From Charina bottae (lineage: Eukaryota; Chordata; Lepidosauria; Squamata; Charinaidae), in NCBI GenBank assembly GCA_023362775.1, contig JALMGJ010000029.1, positions 4,389,268 to 4,453,267 on the forward strand: DNA of 64,000 nucleotides, written 5' to 3'. Positions within the stretch are counted from its first letter, which is position 1, and every line of letters starts with the position of its first letter. A program made the translations under genes and the position numbers. Positions 11,752 through 22,695 of this stretch are shown here, piece after piece. The notes beneath the pieces were generated by a model that did no database searches, was not told where the DNA came from, and was given only the letters and a program-made list of their open reading frames with translations.

Positions 11752-14700
11752 CTAATAATCAAAACCCCATGCAAGCTTTGCTCCGCCTGCATTTTGCAAA
11801 TAGTCCATCAACGGTTTCCACTCTTTAAGATAGTAACGATTTGAATTTTCTTTTAATAAACATGTCAATTTATCATTTTCTGCCATATCCATTAATTTTA
11901 ACATCCATTCTTGTATTGTTGGTAAAGTTTGATTTTTCCAATTTTGTGCATAAAGAAGTCTTGCTGCTGTAATAATGTATTGTTAAATTCTAATGAAGTG
12001 TTTCTCTATTTGTACATCTAATAGACCAAGTAAAAATATTTCTGGTTTAAATGGAATTCTTGTTTGTGATATATTTTGCATCAATGAATGTATTTCAGTC
12101 CAAAATTTCTTTGCCACCTCACATGTCCACCGCATGTGGTAAAAAGACCCCTCTTGTTTTTTACATATCCAACATAAGTTGGAGACATTCCCATACATTT
12201 TAGCAAATTTTTGTGGGGTCACGTACCACCTGTACATCATCTTACAAAAAATTTCCTTCAAATTGTAACACAGAGTGAATTTTAATCCTTTGTTCCACAT
12301 ATCTTCCCATTGTTGCATTTGTATATTATGTCCAATATTTTTTTGCCCATTGAATCATGCCATCTTTAACTTGTTCCTCCACCATTTCTCCTTTTAACAG
12401 TAATTTATACATTTTAGCAATTAGGTGTTCATCTGTTTCACATAGTTGTATCTCAAACTCCGATTTAGTTTGTTCAAATTCCAATTTTTTTTGTCTAATT
12501 TGAATTTCTCTATAAGTTGCATATATGAAAGCCATTGAAAAGTATATCCTTCTTGAGCAAGTTCTTCTTTTGATTTTGTTACATAATGCCCTTGTTCTTT
12601 TTTAAAAAAGTCCTTATAAGTCAGTCATTTATCTTTATTTCTTACTTTTGTTCTGTGAAATGCTTCTTGCGTAGAAATCCATAAGGGTCTCTTATAACAT
12701 AAGGTTGGCTTGTATTTATTACAAATTCTCAGCAAAGATCTTCTAATATAATGATTTTTAAAGTCCACATTAACTTTAGCTTTGTCATACCATAAATATC
12801 CATGCCATCCAAATCTTAATTCATGACCCTCCAAATTCAATAATTTTTCATTTTTCAAAACAATCCATTCTTTAAGCTATACAAAACCACAGGCTGCATA
12901 ATATAATTTCAAGTCCGGGAGGCCTAAGTCACCTCTTTCTTTTGAATCTTGTAGAACTTTACATTTTATTCTTGGTTTTTTCCCTTGCCAGATAAACTTG
13001 GAAATATCCCTCTGCCATTGTTTAAATGGTTCCTCTGATGTCAAGATAGGTATTGTTTGAAAAAGGTATAAGATTCGTGGTAAGATATTCATTTTGATCG
13101 CTGATATTCTACCTAATAATGATAATTGCAATTTTTCCCATCGATCTAGGTCTTTTTTAATATCTGTCCAAAGTGGAATATAATTATTCTTAAATAATTT
13201 GACATTTTTAGATGTTAAATATACTCCCAAATATTTTACTTTTTTCTCCATAGAATAACCTGTCATTTCTCTCAATTTCTCTTGTTGATGGTAATCCATA
13301 TTCTTAGTCAAAACTTTTGTTTTTTGTAGGTTCACTTTGAACCCTGCTAACGACCCAAAGTCTTCCAATTTCTGCATCAATAACTCAATCCCATCCAGTG
13401 GGTTCTCTAAGGTAATGACTAGGTCATCAGCAAAGGCTCTTAGTTTATAAACTTCCTTTTTAACTCTAATACCGTGAATACCATCTTCTTGTCTAATATC
13501 TCTGAGCAAGACTTCTAAGACCAATATAAACAAAAGTGGAGATAAAGGACAACCTTGTCTTGTACCTTTCCGTATTGCACATGGTTTACTAAATTCTCCA
13601 TTAACAATTATTTTTGCAAATTGTGGAGTATATATTGATTTAATCCACTGAATAAAATTTCCTCCAAAATTCATAGTCTTCAATACTTTAAACATAAAAG
13701 ACCAATTTAAATTATCAAAAGCTTTTTCAGCATCTACGAATATCAATGCAGCTTGTTTTTCATTATGTTGTTCCAAGTACTCCAAAACATCCAGGACATT
13801 TCTAACATTGTCTCTAATTTGTCTTTTAGGTAAAAATCCTGCTTGATCTTGATGAATAAAATTTCTAAGAATATTTTTCATTCTTTCTGCCAACACTGTT
13901 GTCAATATCTTATAGTCATTATTCAATAATGATATTGGTCTATAATTCTTTGTTGAAGTCAAGTCTTGCTGTTCCTTCGGGATCAATGTAATATGGGCCT
14001 CTTTCCAAGTTTCCGGCATGATTCCTGTTTCCAAAATCGAATTCATAGTTTTCTGTAGAGGTATACATAGTTCATCTTCAAAACATTTATAATAGGCTGC
14101 CGATAGGCCATCAGGTCCAGGTGTTTTTCCACTATTAATTTTCTTAAAGGCCATTGTCATTTCCTCTATTGTTATAGGATTATTAAGCATGATTCTTTGT
14201 TGATCATCTAGAACAGTTAGTTTTTGCTTACTCATATATTCATCAATATCTGCTAGTTGAACATCCTGTTTTTTATATAATGCTGAATAATAAGAATGAA
14301 AAGCTTCTTGTATATCTACATTATTCACTAAGATTTTCCCTTCGTGTTGTATATTAGAGATTACATTTTTTTTGTCTTTGTTTTCTCAGTTTGTAGGCTA
14401 ACCATCTTCCTGGTTTGTTTGCAAATTCAAAATATTTTTGTTTCGTAAATTTCATTTGAGTCTCTATTTCCTGTATCAAAATCATCGATATTTGCTTTTG
14501 TAGGAATTTAATTTGAGTCACCAATGTATCATCCATTGGTTTATCCATCAAACATATCACTTTACTTTTAATTTCATCTAGAATTAGTTGAATTTTTTCT
14601 CGTTTCTTTCTCTTCATTTGAGCATTATATTGGATAAAATAACCGCTCATATAAGCTTTGTTAGCATCCCAGACAATTTGAGTACTAGTACCCTTATTTA

Positions 14701-15520
14701 AATTCAGTAAAAAATATCCTCTTAACTTTTTCTTACATATATCTACAATATCCTCTTTCCAAAAAATTGACTCATTTAATCTCCATCGAAATGCATTCCT
14801 TTTCCCTTTGATAGTTAGCAGTACAGGATTATGATCTGAGAAAGTTTTAGGTAATATTTCAACCTTATTAACATCCATCATTAAACTTTTAGGAATCAAG
14901 AACATATCTATTCTGGAAAATGATTTATACCTCTCTGAGTAATATGTATATTCTTTAGAGTTCCCATTTATAAGTCTCCAAATATCTTGTAAGTCCAACA
15001 TGTCTTTCAAATCAAAAAATGTTTGGGGTAGTTTTCCCTGTGTAGGTTTCACATTTTTTTGTGAGTGTCTATCTTCCATTGGGAGAATCACCCCATTCCA
15101 GTCACCCATAAAACACCAATTCTCATATGATAAATCCAAAAGTTTATCCATCAATTTTTTATAAAATAGTCCTTTATCAAAGTTTGGAGCATAAAGTCCA
15201 ACCATCAATGTTTTAGTCCCTTGTATATTAACTTCCACTGCAATATATCTTCCTTCATCATCAGTCAATATCAATTTTGGATTCAATTTTTGTTGTATAT
15301 ACCTTATAAAACTACCCCTTTAGTATTTTTTAATCCAGCTGAAATAAATTCTTCTCCTAATTGTTTTTGTATCAAATACTTGGTGTCTTTTTTGCAAATA
15401 TGAGTCTCTTGTAGACAAGTTATATCCAATCTCAGTTTTTTCAAAAAATGAAAGATTTTTTTTTCTTTTTTAGGGGGAGTTAGCCCCATTGATATTCCAT
15501 GTTAAGTACTTATAGTCCAT
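11752..15520 (-). pseudogene. L1 ORF2 (endonuclease-RT), copy C, nearly complete but frameshifted
   Basis: ORF2 spans from the ATG at 15520 to a stop at 11752. The N-terminus has the APE-like endonuclease opening LTWNINGANSP, then ITCLQETHI, NWCFMGDWNGV, the YKSFSRIDMF block and SDHNPVLL. The RT domain lies in an open 483-codon stretch (12877-14328) with GKTPGPDGLSAAYYKCF, KNYRPISLLNNDYKI, DQAGFLPKRQIRDN, DAEKAFDNLNW, KGTRQGCPLSPLLFILVLEV and an intact FADD (13423-13434). The C-terminal CWICKKQEGSFYHMRWTCE is at about 12115-12180. Breaks are visible in the A-run near 15465-15475, near 15290, near 14340, at the stop after FV near 12875, near 12620, near 12325 and near 11985. Confidence 0.92.
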
Positions 15521-15533
15521 AGTATTTTGATGT

Positions 15534-16902
15534 TTAAAAGTCCTTTCTTAAATCCAGTCCAGAGGCTCCCATATCCGATAAATCTTCACTCTTCTCTTTA
15601 TCTTTAGATGTCTCTCTCTTTTCCTCCAAATCTTTGGATGCATCACTCATGTCTGTCTTGTGTTTCTCCAAGAATGCTTTTGCTTTTAGGATGGAAGTTA
15701 TCTTATATCTTTGCCCTTTAAATATAAAAGATACTCCTTCTAATCTTTCCCATCTAAATGGTATGTTATTTTGTTTTAATTTGTCTGTAAAGAAGGAGTA
15801 ATCTTTTCTTTTGCTTAATATTCTCAAGGGTACTTCTTTTAAAATAATTATATCTTTCCCTGCTATATTTAATCTGGTGTTATAATGTTTCTTCAGAATT
15901 TGCTCTTTTATAACTTTCCTCACAAAGTATATCAATATATCTCTTGGCGCATTCTTTTCTCTGGCATAACGTGAGTTGACTCTAAAGATTTTATCTATTT
16001 CAGAGTCAAGATCTTGTTCTTCCATCTCTAAAAATTGGGCTAAACCACCAACTATATTTTCTCTGTGGGGCGTGGTGGCTCAGTGGGTAAGACGCCAGGC
16101 TTGCCGATTGGAAGATCGCAAGTTCGGAGGTTCGAATCCCTAGCCCTGCATGCGGAGTGAGCTCCCGCACTAGCCCCAGCTCTTGCCAACCTAGCAATTC
16201 AAAAGCATGCAAATGCAAGTAGATGAATAGGTACCACTTCGGTGGGTAGGTAACAGAGTTCCGCGCATGTCATGCGGCCACATGACCGTGGAAGCGTCTT
16301 CGGACAACGCTGGCTCTTCGGCTAACAAACGGAGATGAGCACCGGTCCCTAGAGTCGGACACGACTGCACAAATGTGCGGGGGGAACCTTTACCTTTTTA
16401 TATTTTCTCTTGTATTCTCATTTGATTGTTCTGGAACAGCTCTCAGTCTCAGGATAAATTATTTCTCTCTCATTTCTGCTAGTGCAATAGCATCTAAATT
16501 ATGTTCTATATCTTTAGTAGTAGATTCTGATTTAATTTCTAATTTTGTACCTGTCCTTGTGTCTCTTTAAGTTCCCCTGATAAGCTATTCACTACCTCCT
16601 TAACTTTCTGTATTTCCTTTCTAAATTCCTGTTTTATCTCTTTAGTTAAATCTTCTTTCATATCTTCCATTTTTTTATCTACTTGTTGGCCTAAATTATC
16701 TATCTTTTTGTCCATTTTTTTATCTAAAGAGTCAATTGAATCTTCTATTTTTTTTGTTCAATACTGTAATCGCATCCAAAAAAATTTTCATATCTGATGG
16801 TGGTTCTGAAGGTATTGCTGTGGAATCTGTGGACATCCTTCCAGTCTCTTTCTCCCTTTCCTTGTCTCTGTCTCTCTTCTCCCTGGCAGCCATGGTCACC
16901 AT
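15534..16902 (-). pseudogene. L1 ORF1 (RNA-binding chaperone), copy C, split by a SINE
   Basis: ORF1p coats L1 RNA as a trimer. The likely start is the ATG at 16902, or 16893 giving MAAREKRDRDK. An N-terminal charged stretch is followed by a coiled coil rich in Lys/Glu/Asp heptads (IDSLDKKMDKKIDNLG, then KKMEDMKEDLTKEIKQEFRK; about 16740-16590), then the RRM start LRLRAVPEQSNENTREN (about 16455-16412). A SINE interrupts at 16065-16398. The C-terminal domain continues at 16064-15534 with VNSRYAREKNAPRDILIYFV and KEQILKK. Additional damage: a frame break near 16750 after the NKK codons, another near 16555 and an in-frame stop near 16470. Confidence 0.9.
16065..16398 (+). mobile_element. Full-length tRNA-derived SINE inside L1 ORF1
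   Basis: The head carries pol III boxes, GTGGCTCAGTGGGTAAGACG (A box) and GGTTCGAATCC (B box). The body and the CTTTACCTTTTTA tail match the other window copies. It is flanked by a 12-bp TSD TATATTTTCTCT (16053-16064 and 16399-16410). Confidence 0.95.
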
Positions 16903-17328
16903 GCTGTAGATGATGTTCCTGTAAGGATAAAAAAGACAGGAGGAAAAGGGAAACAAAGACAAGCAAAAAAAAAAAAAAGGAGGGAGGAGGGATTGGGAAT
17001 TATTCAAAAAAAAAAAGGGGGAGTAGGTAAAAAATACAAAAAGTAAAAACAAAACTGCCCTTTCATAGTAGTTGTCATGACAGTCAAATTGTAATCTAGT
17101 TAGTACGAAAGTCCTTGCATAGAGAAAGTAGAAGATAAAAAAGCAGCAGAGTTTTTTTTCTTCTCAGTTATAGATAAAATATCTTTGAAAAACAGTAAAC
17201 AATCCCAAGGTTTCTCAGACAGATTTATATCCACAAGTCCAGCCAAAGGGGAGGGGGGGAGGGAGAAAGGGCTTCAATTCTCCAACTATCTTTGTTCTCC
17301 AAAATACAAGCAATTAAAATCTTAAAAG
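16903..17328 (-). other. 5' UTR of L1 copy C, part 1
   Basis: Upstream of the ORF1 start. It contains A-rich and purine-rich runs and no coding frame of note. Confidence 0.6.
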
Positions 17329-17329
17329 T

Positions 17330-17937
17330 ATATGGTTCATTGGCGATCACTCGTAGCCGAGTAAGATTGTCTTCCAAAGGTAAAATTTTAACGGTGGATC
17401 CGTAAGTGGCTGTAAAGGCCAATTCTGGATCCGCACAACCTCCCACAGTGGGGGCATAGGTTTCCGGGTGGGAGACGGTCATGATGAGGGTTTGCCTGAC
17501 ATGCCTTCCTTTTAGCTCTTTTCTCCCTTTCGCCCTGTACTCGTGCTTCTTCAAAGTCCATAGCGCCATTAATAAAGGCTGACCTCCAATTGAAACGCTC
17601 ATGAGTTAGGGCTTCCCAGTTCTCAATGCTGATATTACATTTTTTTAAATTAGCTTTGAGAGTATCTTTGAATCTCTTTTGCTGTCCACCAATATTCTGT
17701 TTTCCATTCTTAAGTTGGGAGTAAAGTAGCTGCTTTGGAAGACGATGGTCAGGCATTCGAACAACATGACCGGTCCAGCGAAGTTGATGTTGGATGATCA
17801 TTGTTTCAATGCTGGTGGTTTTCGCTTCTTCTCATACGCTAACATTAGTCCTCCTATCTTCCCAAGTAATTTGCAGAATTTTTCGGAGGCAGCGTTGATG
17901 GAATCTTTCAAGAAGTTGGAGGTGGCGTTTGAAGAGT
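17330..17937 (-). mobile_element. 3' fragment of a non-LTR LINE with a C2H2-type tail
   Basis: The minus frame 17388-17801 reads LRWTGHVVRMPDHRLPKQLL, later RFKDTLKANLKKCNI and, at the C-terminus, CPHCGRLCGSRIGLYSHLRIH, a C2H2-like zinc knuckle. The region just upstream (to about 17937) reads QRCLRKILQITWEDRRTN in a shifted frame. This is the known layout of the C-terminal end of an endonuclease-RT LINE, but I cannot fix the clade. The 3' end is the ACTCGGCTACGAGTGATCGCC-type sequence near 17340. It sits within L1 copy C's 5' region. TATATGGTT at 17329-17337 and 18105-18113 could be its TSD, but that lies in AT-repeat sequence. Confidence 0.75.
17388..17801 (-). pseudogene. LINE RT C-terminal frame (137 codons)
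   Basis: An open fragment, not a host gene: the start Met is internal to the ancestral protein and the frame upstream is shifted. The final 26 residues contain C-x2-C and H-x4-H spacing like a zinc finger. The LINE was 5'-truncated, so no catalytic RT residues are present. Confidence 0.7.
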
Positions 17938-17944
17938 AGTTTGT

Positions 17945-17954
17945 ATGTTTACTG

Positions 17955-18029
<75 letters not shown>

Positions 18030-18058
18030 ATATGTATATGTATATGTATATGTATATA

Positions 18059-18111
<53 letters not shown>

Positions 18112-18112
18112 T
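17945..18112. repeat. (TATATG)n / (TA)n microsatellite
   Basis: About ten TATATG units, then TA runs with interruptions. It generates the long Tyr/Val/Ile/Met/His pseudo-frames seen on both strands. Confidence 0.98.
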
Positions 18113-18124
18113 TACTGTATATAT

Positions 18125-18813
18125 AAAAAAGAAAATAGGAAAAATCCAAATAATATACAGGGTATAAACAATTAAAAAATATCTTATATATTTCAGATAG
18201 TATTCAAACAGCATAAAAAAATACAACCTCAAAATAGAAAAGAGGGAATTTTAAATCAGCAATTCATTAGTCCGCCAAGGTTCAAAGTCCAAATAAAACA
18301 AAATAATTCCAATTAAGCAATTAGACCATTTGTCAATAGGCAGTGTCACTTTAACTTTTAGCAAAGTCAATTAGTCTTTAGGTTCCCACCGTTTCACAGC
18401 CTCTTTGACAAGAAAGTTATAAAAGCACCAGCATTATTAATCATGTCCGTAGAAAGATCTTAGATAGTAATAGGTAAATCTTAATTGAAAAGAAAACAAA
18501 AACTAGTGTCTAAAAGGTTGGGCTTTGGTACTACTTATCTTAAAGAATTCACGGCTTCCTGCAGAGCAACGATGTCTCCTCCAGTCGCTTTCACCGCGTC
18601 AATTTCCCTTCCCCCGTGGTGGAAATACGGGGGTTGGGGAAGAGCGGTGAGTCCAGTGACCCTTCAGTGGTTAATCTTCTGCTCTTCTTTTCTTCAAAGA
18701 AGTAGTTTCAGCAGGTTTTTTTTTTAAACCGCTGCAAGCAGGAAAGCCACAGAGCCAAAATGGAGAGCTCGGCTCAGCGTACCGGCAGCCTCAACACCCG
18801 GGAGCGATCTCTC
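18125..18813 (-). other. 5' UTR of L1 copy C, outer part
   Basis: In the L1 direction it starts GAGAGATCGCTCCCGGGTG and contains GC-rich stretches (for example the CCCGTATTTCCACCACGGG stem near 18618-18637), as expected for an L1 5' end with an internal promoter. It ends exactly at the 10-bp TSD. Confidence 0.75.
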
Positions 18814-19911
18814 AGGAAGGCTATATTAAGGATCTGGGAGAAATATAAAGTTAGATTGGTACATAATATACCTCTTTGGTTAACACCACAGGAGGCATTT
18901 GCAAGAAAGAAAGTGCTGGAGATATAAAATTGTTAAGATACAAAGATCTATTAATTTTTGAAGAAGGTAAACCAATGTTTAAAACAAGAGAAAAACTAGA
19001 GATGGAAGGCCATATATGTCATTGGTTTAACTACATGCAATTATTTGAGCATTTTAAGCTGGATAAAAAGAACTATAGATTTGTAAATGAAACAACTTAC
19101 TTTGAGAAACAACTTTTTATGAATAATGAACATATTATAGCCAAAATGTATAAGATGTTACTACAAATGAATTTGGAGGATGAACAAGTTAAGGACTGTA
19201 TGGTAAAATGGGCTAGTAATTTTGGATACAATATTATGATGGATCAATAGGAAAAAATGTGGACAAAAAGTTTAAAATTTACGCTGAGTTATAATTTAAA
19301 GGAATTTTTTTACAAAATGATGTACAGATGGTACTTAACACCTGATAAATTATCAAAAAATTTCAAAAATGTAACAAATGTATGTTGGAAATGCTCACAA
19401 GGAGTAGGAACCTTCTATCATTTATGGTGGACATGCGAAAAAACAAAAAAATACTGGGAACAGATATCTAAAGTTATCCAGAAAATTCTTAAAGTAAATA
19501 TAACAAAAAAGCTAGAATTGTTTTTATTAGGTTTAATGGAGGAAGATTTGGAGAAAAAGTATGGAAATTTACTGCTACATATGATTACGGCTGCTAGAAT
19601 ACTTTATGCACAACGATGAAAGGAACCACAAATACCAAGAGTACAAGAATGGATAATTAAATTAATGGACTTGGCACAAATGGCGAAATTGACAGAATTG
19701 ATAAGAGACAAAACTATTTTTAGATTTACCAAAACATGGCAACCATTTTTAGAATATCTGCTGATGACAGAAAAGGATGAAGTTATGATTATGGGATTTA
19801 TACAATAGTGAGTTTACTGGATAGAAATAATGAAAATACAGATAAATTAATAGTAAGAGAATATACTATATTAATTAGTATATCTATAATTGAGATAGCT
19901 GGAAGTCAGAT

Positions 19912-20076
<165 letters not shown>

Positions 20077-20296
20077 CAACACAATGTAAGTCCAAGTCAA
20101 TCACACTTCTGTGAAATCAAACTGTCCACTTAGGTAGCAACACTGGTTGACAATCAATTTCACATGCTGTTGTGCACATGGAATAGACAACAGGCGGAAA
20201 GCATAGGCAGTTAGCAAGACATCCCCAATAAAGGAGTGGATCTGCAGGTGGTGACCACAGACCACTTCCCAGTTCCTATGCTTTCTGGCTGATGGT

Positions 20297-21367
20297 TTGG
20301 TCACTTTTGAATGCTGGCGGTGCTTCCACTCTAGTGGTAGCATGAGACGGAGTCTACAACCCACACAAGTGGCTCAGGTAGTGCAGCTCATCCAGGATGG
20401 CACATCAATGCGAGCTGTGGCAAGAAGGTTTGCTGTGTCTGTCAGCGTAGTGTCCAGAGCATGGAGTCGCTACCAGGAGACAGGTCAGTACATCAGGAGA
20501 CATGGAAGAGGCCGTAGGAGGGCAACAACCCAGCAGCAGGACCGCTACCTCTGCCTTTGTGCAAGGAGGGACAGGAGGAGCACTGCCAGAGCCCTGCAAA
20601 ATGACCTCCAGTGGGCCACAAATGTGCGTGTGGCTGCTCAAACGGTCAGAAACAGACTCCATGAGGGTGGTATGAGGGCCCGACGTCCACAGGTGGGGGT
20701 TGTGCTTACAGCCCAACACCGTGCAGGACGTTTGGCATTTGCCAGAGAATACCAAGATTGGCAACTTCGCCACTGGCGCCCTGTGCTCTTCACAGATGAA
20801 AGCAGGTTCACACTGAGCACATGTGACAGACGTGACAGGGTCTGGAGACGCCGTGGAGAACGTTCTGCTGCCTGCAACATCCTCCAGCATGACCGGTTTG
20901 GCAGTGGGTCAGTAATGGTGTGGGGTGGCATTTCTTTAGGGGGCCGCACAGCCCTCCATGTGCTTGCCAGAGGTAGCCTGACTGCCATTAGGTACCGAGA
21001 TGAGATCCTCAGACCCCTTGTGAGACCATATGCTGGTGCGGTTGGCCCTGGGTTCCTCCTAATGCAAGACAATGCTAGACCTCATGTGGCTGGAGTGTGC
21101 CAGCAGTTCCTGCAAGACGAAGGCATTGATGCTATGGACTGGCCCGCCCGTTCCCCAGACCTGAATCCAATTGAGCACATCTGGGACATCATGTCTCGCT
21201 CCATCCACCAACGCCACGTTGCACCACAGACTGTCCAGGAGTTGGGGGATGCTTTAGTCCAGGTGTGGGAGGAGATCCCTCAGGAGACCACCCGCCACCT
21301 CATCAGGAGCATGCCCAGGCATTGTAGGGAGGTCATACAGGCATGTGGAGGCCACACACACTACTGA
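20297..21367 (+). CDS. Tc1 transposase, intact DD34E frame
   Basis: 356 codons without a stop or frameshift. The enzyme cuts the element out and pastes it at TA sites. An N-terminal paired-like DNA-binding region with helix-turn-helix lies at about residues 22-60 ([20 protein letters not shown]), followed by a basic GRGRRR patch (70-75) like the Tc1 GRPR/AT-hook linker. A second binding helix lies at about 95-125. The catalytic domain has Asp167 (FTDESRF), Asp258 (MQDNARPH) and Glu293 ([12 protein letters not shown]), with exactly 34 residues between the last two. The glycine-rich SVMVWGGIS is at 206-214. The true start may be the second Met (codon 16, position 20342), which gives [16 protein letters not shown] and a more usual Tc1 length of 341. 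Its intactness contrasts with every other element here. Confidence 0.93.
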   Translation: MVTFECWRCFHSSGSMRRSLQPTQVAQVVQLIQDGTSMRAVARRFAVSVSVVSRAWSRYQETGQYIRRHGRGRRRATTQQQDRYLCLCARRDRRSTARALQNDLQWATNVRVAAQTVRNRLHEGGMRARRPQVGVVLTAQHRAGRLAFAREYQDWQLRHWRPVLFTDESRFTLSTCDRRDRVWRRRGERSAACNILQHDRFGSGSVMVWGGISLGGRTALHVLARGSLTAIRYRDEILRPLVRPYAGAVGPGFLLMQDNARPHVAGVCQQFLQDEGIDAMDWPARSPDLNPIEHIWDIMSRSIHQRHVAPQTVQELGDALVQVWEEIPQETTRHLIRSMPRHCREVIQACGGHTHY

Positions 21368-21592
21368 GCCTCATTTTGACTTGTTTTAAGGACATTACAT
21401 CAACGTTGGATCAGCCTGTAGTGTTCTTTTCCACGTTAATTTTTGAGTGTAACTCCACATCCAGACCTCCAGGGGTTGCTTACATTTGATTTCCATTGCT
21501 TTTTGTGTGATTTTGTTGTCAGCACATTCAACTATGTAATGAACAAAGTAATTAATACGAATATTTCATTCATTCAGATCTAGGATGTCTTA

Positions 21593-21622
21593 TTTCAGTG
21601 TTCCCTTTATTTTTTTGAGCAG
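21593..21622. repeat. Tc1 right terminal inverted repeat
   Basis: Perfect inverse complement of 20047-20076. Confidence 0.95.
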
Positions 21623-21724
21623 CTTATATATATATAAAGTGACTTCCGGCTATCTCAATTATACAATAGAAAAACAACTAAAACAAAACATACAGATGAA
21701 AGAAATAACAAAGAAAAAGGAAGT

Positions 21725-21789
21725 ATGTATGTATGTATGTATGTATGTATGTATGTATGTATATATTTATATATTTATATATTTATATA

Positions 21790-21866
<77 letters not shown>
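21725..21866. repeat. Compound microsatellite (TATG)n(ATATTT)n(GT)n(TA)n
   Basis: Ten-odd TATG units, about four ATATTT units, GT about 21793-21826, TA about 21827-21866. It forms the centre of a 60-bp inverted repeat (21661-21720 and 21871-21930). Confidence 0.97.
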
Positions 21867-21868
<2 letters not shown>

Positions 21869-22040
21869 TTTCTTTTTCTTCGTTATTTCTTTCATCTATA
21901 TGCTTTGCTTTAGTTGTTTTTCTGTTGTATTGTGGTGTATGTATTGTATTATATGTAATATGTAGTTTTTTATGTTAAAAAAATTTCTATGTAATTTTAT
22001 TTGGAAATAAATAAAGCTTGGTTTTAAAAAAAATAAAATA
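21867..22040 (+). other. 3' end of L1 copy B with poly(A) signal
   Basis: Contains AATAAATAAAGCTTGG near 22006 and an A-rich tail to 22040, followed directly by the right TSD (22041-22050). Confidence 0.8.
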
Positions 22041-22132
22041 TAAAGTATTCTTGCGTTCCTCAGAGGAATGATCTAAGGAACTGAGCAGGACACTGGTTAG
22101 AATTTCTCAGAAAGGCATCTCTAAAAAGAGGT

Positions 22133-22183
22133 TTTAGGAGGAAAATGAGTTATCTAAATACTACCAAGTCCTGAGGCCTTTAA
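22133..22183. repeat. 51-bp direct repeat, left copy (flanks a SINE)
   Basis: Begins TTTAGGAGGAAAATGAG. It is repeated at 22385-22435 with a single A/G difference. Confidence 0.95.
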
Positions 22184-22384
22184 AAGGTAAAGGTAAAGGT
22201 TCCCCCCGCACAGTTGTGTCCGACTCTAGGGGCCGGTGCTCATCTCTGTTTGTTAGCCGAAGAACCAGCGTTGTCCGAAGACGCTTCCACGGTCATGTGG
22301 CCGGCATGACGCACACGGAACGCTGTTACCTACCCACTGAAGTGGTACCTATTAATCTACTTACCCGCTGAGCCACCACGCCCC
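22184..22384 (-). mobile_element. Internally deleted SINE, minus strand
   Basis: The 3' tail is at 22184-22205 (AAGGTAAAGGTTCCCC), then the body, then a jump from AATCTACTTA to CCCGCTGAGCCACCACGCCC (22360-22384), so the middle with the B box is missing. It is bounded by the 51-bp duplication. Confidence 0.9.
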
Positions 22385-22537
22385 TTTAGGAGGAAAATGA
22401 GTTATCTAAATACTACCAAGTCCTGGGGCCTTTAAGTGTGATTAAATCAATGACTTGACTGCACCAACCCTCTTTGTCTGTGGCCCTCAAGAGAAATTTA
22501 TGAAACTGCTTGTGGGAACCCAGGAATTAATGTCAAG

Positions 22538-22627
<90 letters not shown>

Positions 22628-22694
22628 ATGTATATATGTATATATGTATATATGTATATATGTATATATGTATATATGTATATATGTATATATA
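22538..22694. repeat. (TATATG)n microsatellite
   Basis: About fourteen TATATG units, then about eight TATATATG units, running into the next SINE head. Confidence 0.98.
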
Positions 22695-22695
22695 A

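Larger units (their letters stand above)
11474..18813 (-). mobile_element. Near full-length L1, copy C, inserted head-on into copy B
   Basis: Minus-strand L1 of about 7.3 kb with an exact 10-bp TSD. In its own direction it has a GC-richer 5' UTR start (18813 down, a CGGGTGTTGAGGCTGCCGG-type sequence), ORF1 (about 16902 to 15534), a 13-bp gap, ORF2 (15520 to 11752), a 3' UTR of about 280 bp and an A-rich tail (poly-T at 11475-11485 on the plus strand). Later guests are a SINE in ORF1 (16065-16398) and a LINE fragment plus microsatellite in the 5' region (about 17330-18110). It is nearly complete but frameshifted in both ORFs. Confidence 0.93.
9754..19808 (+). pseudogene. L1 ORF2, copy B, in several pieces
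   Basis: RT domain and C-terminal part of L1 ORF2. Piece 1 (9754-9958) has NSPITTSEIVEVMKKIKLGK and the GPYGIYARYYK block. Piece 2 (10207-11473) carries NYRPILLLNNDYKIF, DQCGFLPKR, DAEKAFDNLNW, KGTRQGCPLSPLLFILVLEV and then FADE (10776-10787) in place of FADD, so one catalytic aspartate codon has changed to Glu. The frame breaks near 10988. The text stops at NNHYIRKA (11473) and resumes at 18824 with ILRIWEKYK after the inserted L1. Piece 3 has the C-terminal CWKCSQGVGTFYHLWWTCEK (about 19381-19440), with a frame break near 18928 and stops at about 19250 and 19617. The natural stop is at 19806-19808. Confidence 0.88.

Noticed and set aside
16065..16150. tRNA genes at the SINE heads (also 22696, 24746, 36736, 44541, 61583)
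   Set aside because: A and B boxes are present, but each is followed by a SINE body and tail and the tRNA fold is lost.
17388..17801. Possible zinc-finger gene
   Set aside because: The C2H2-like end belongs to a LINE reverse transcriptase (LRWTGHVVRM, LKANLKKCNI) and lies in a truncated insertion.
17798..18232. Long Ile/Tyr/His/Val frames on both strands (also 22455-22903, 21585-21978, 39305-40017)
   Set aside because: They are translated microsatellites; the periodic residues follow the repeat unit and no gene structure is present.
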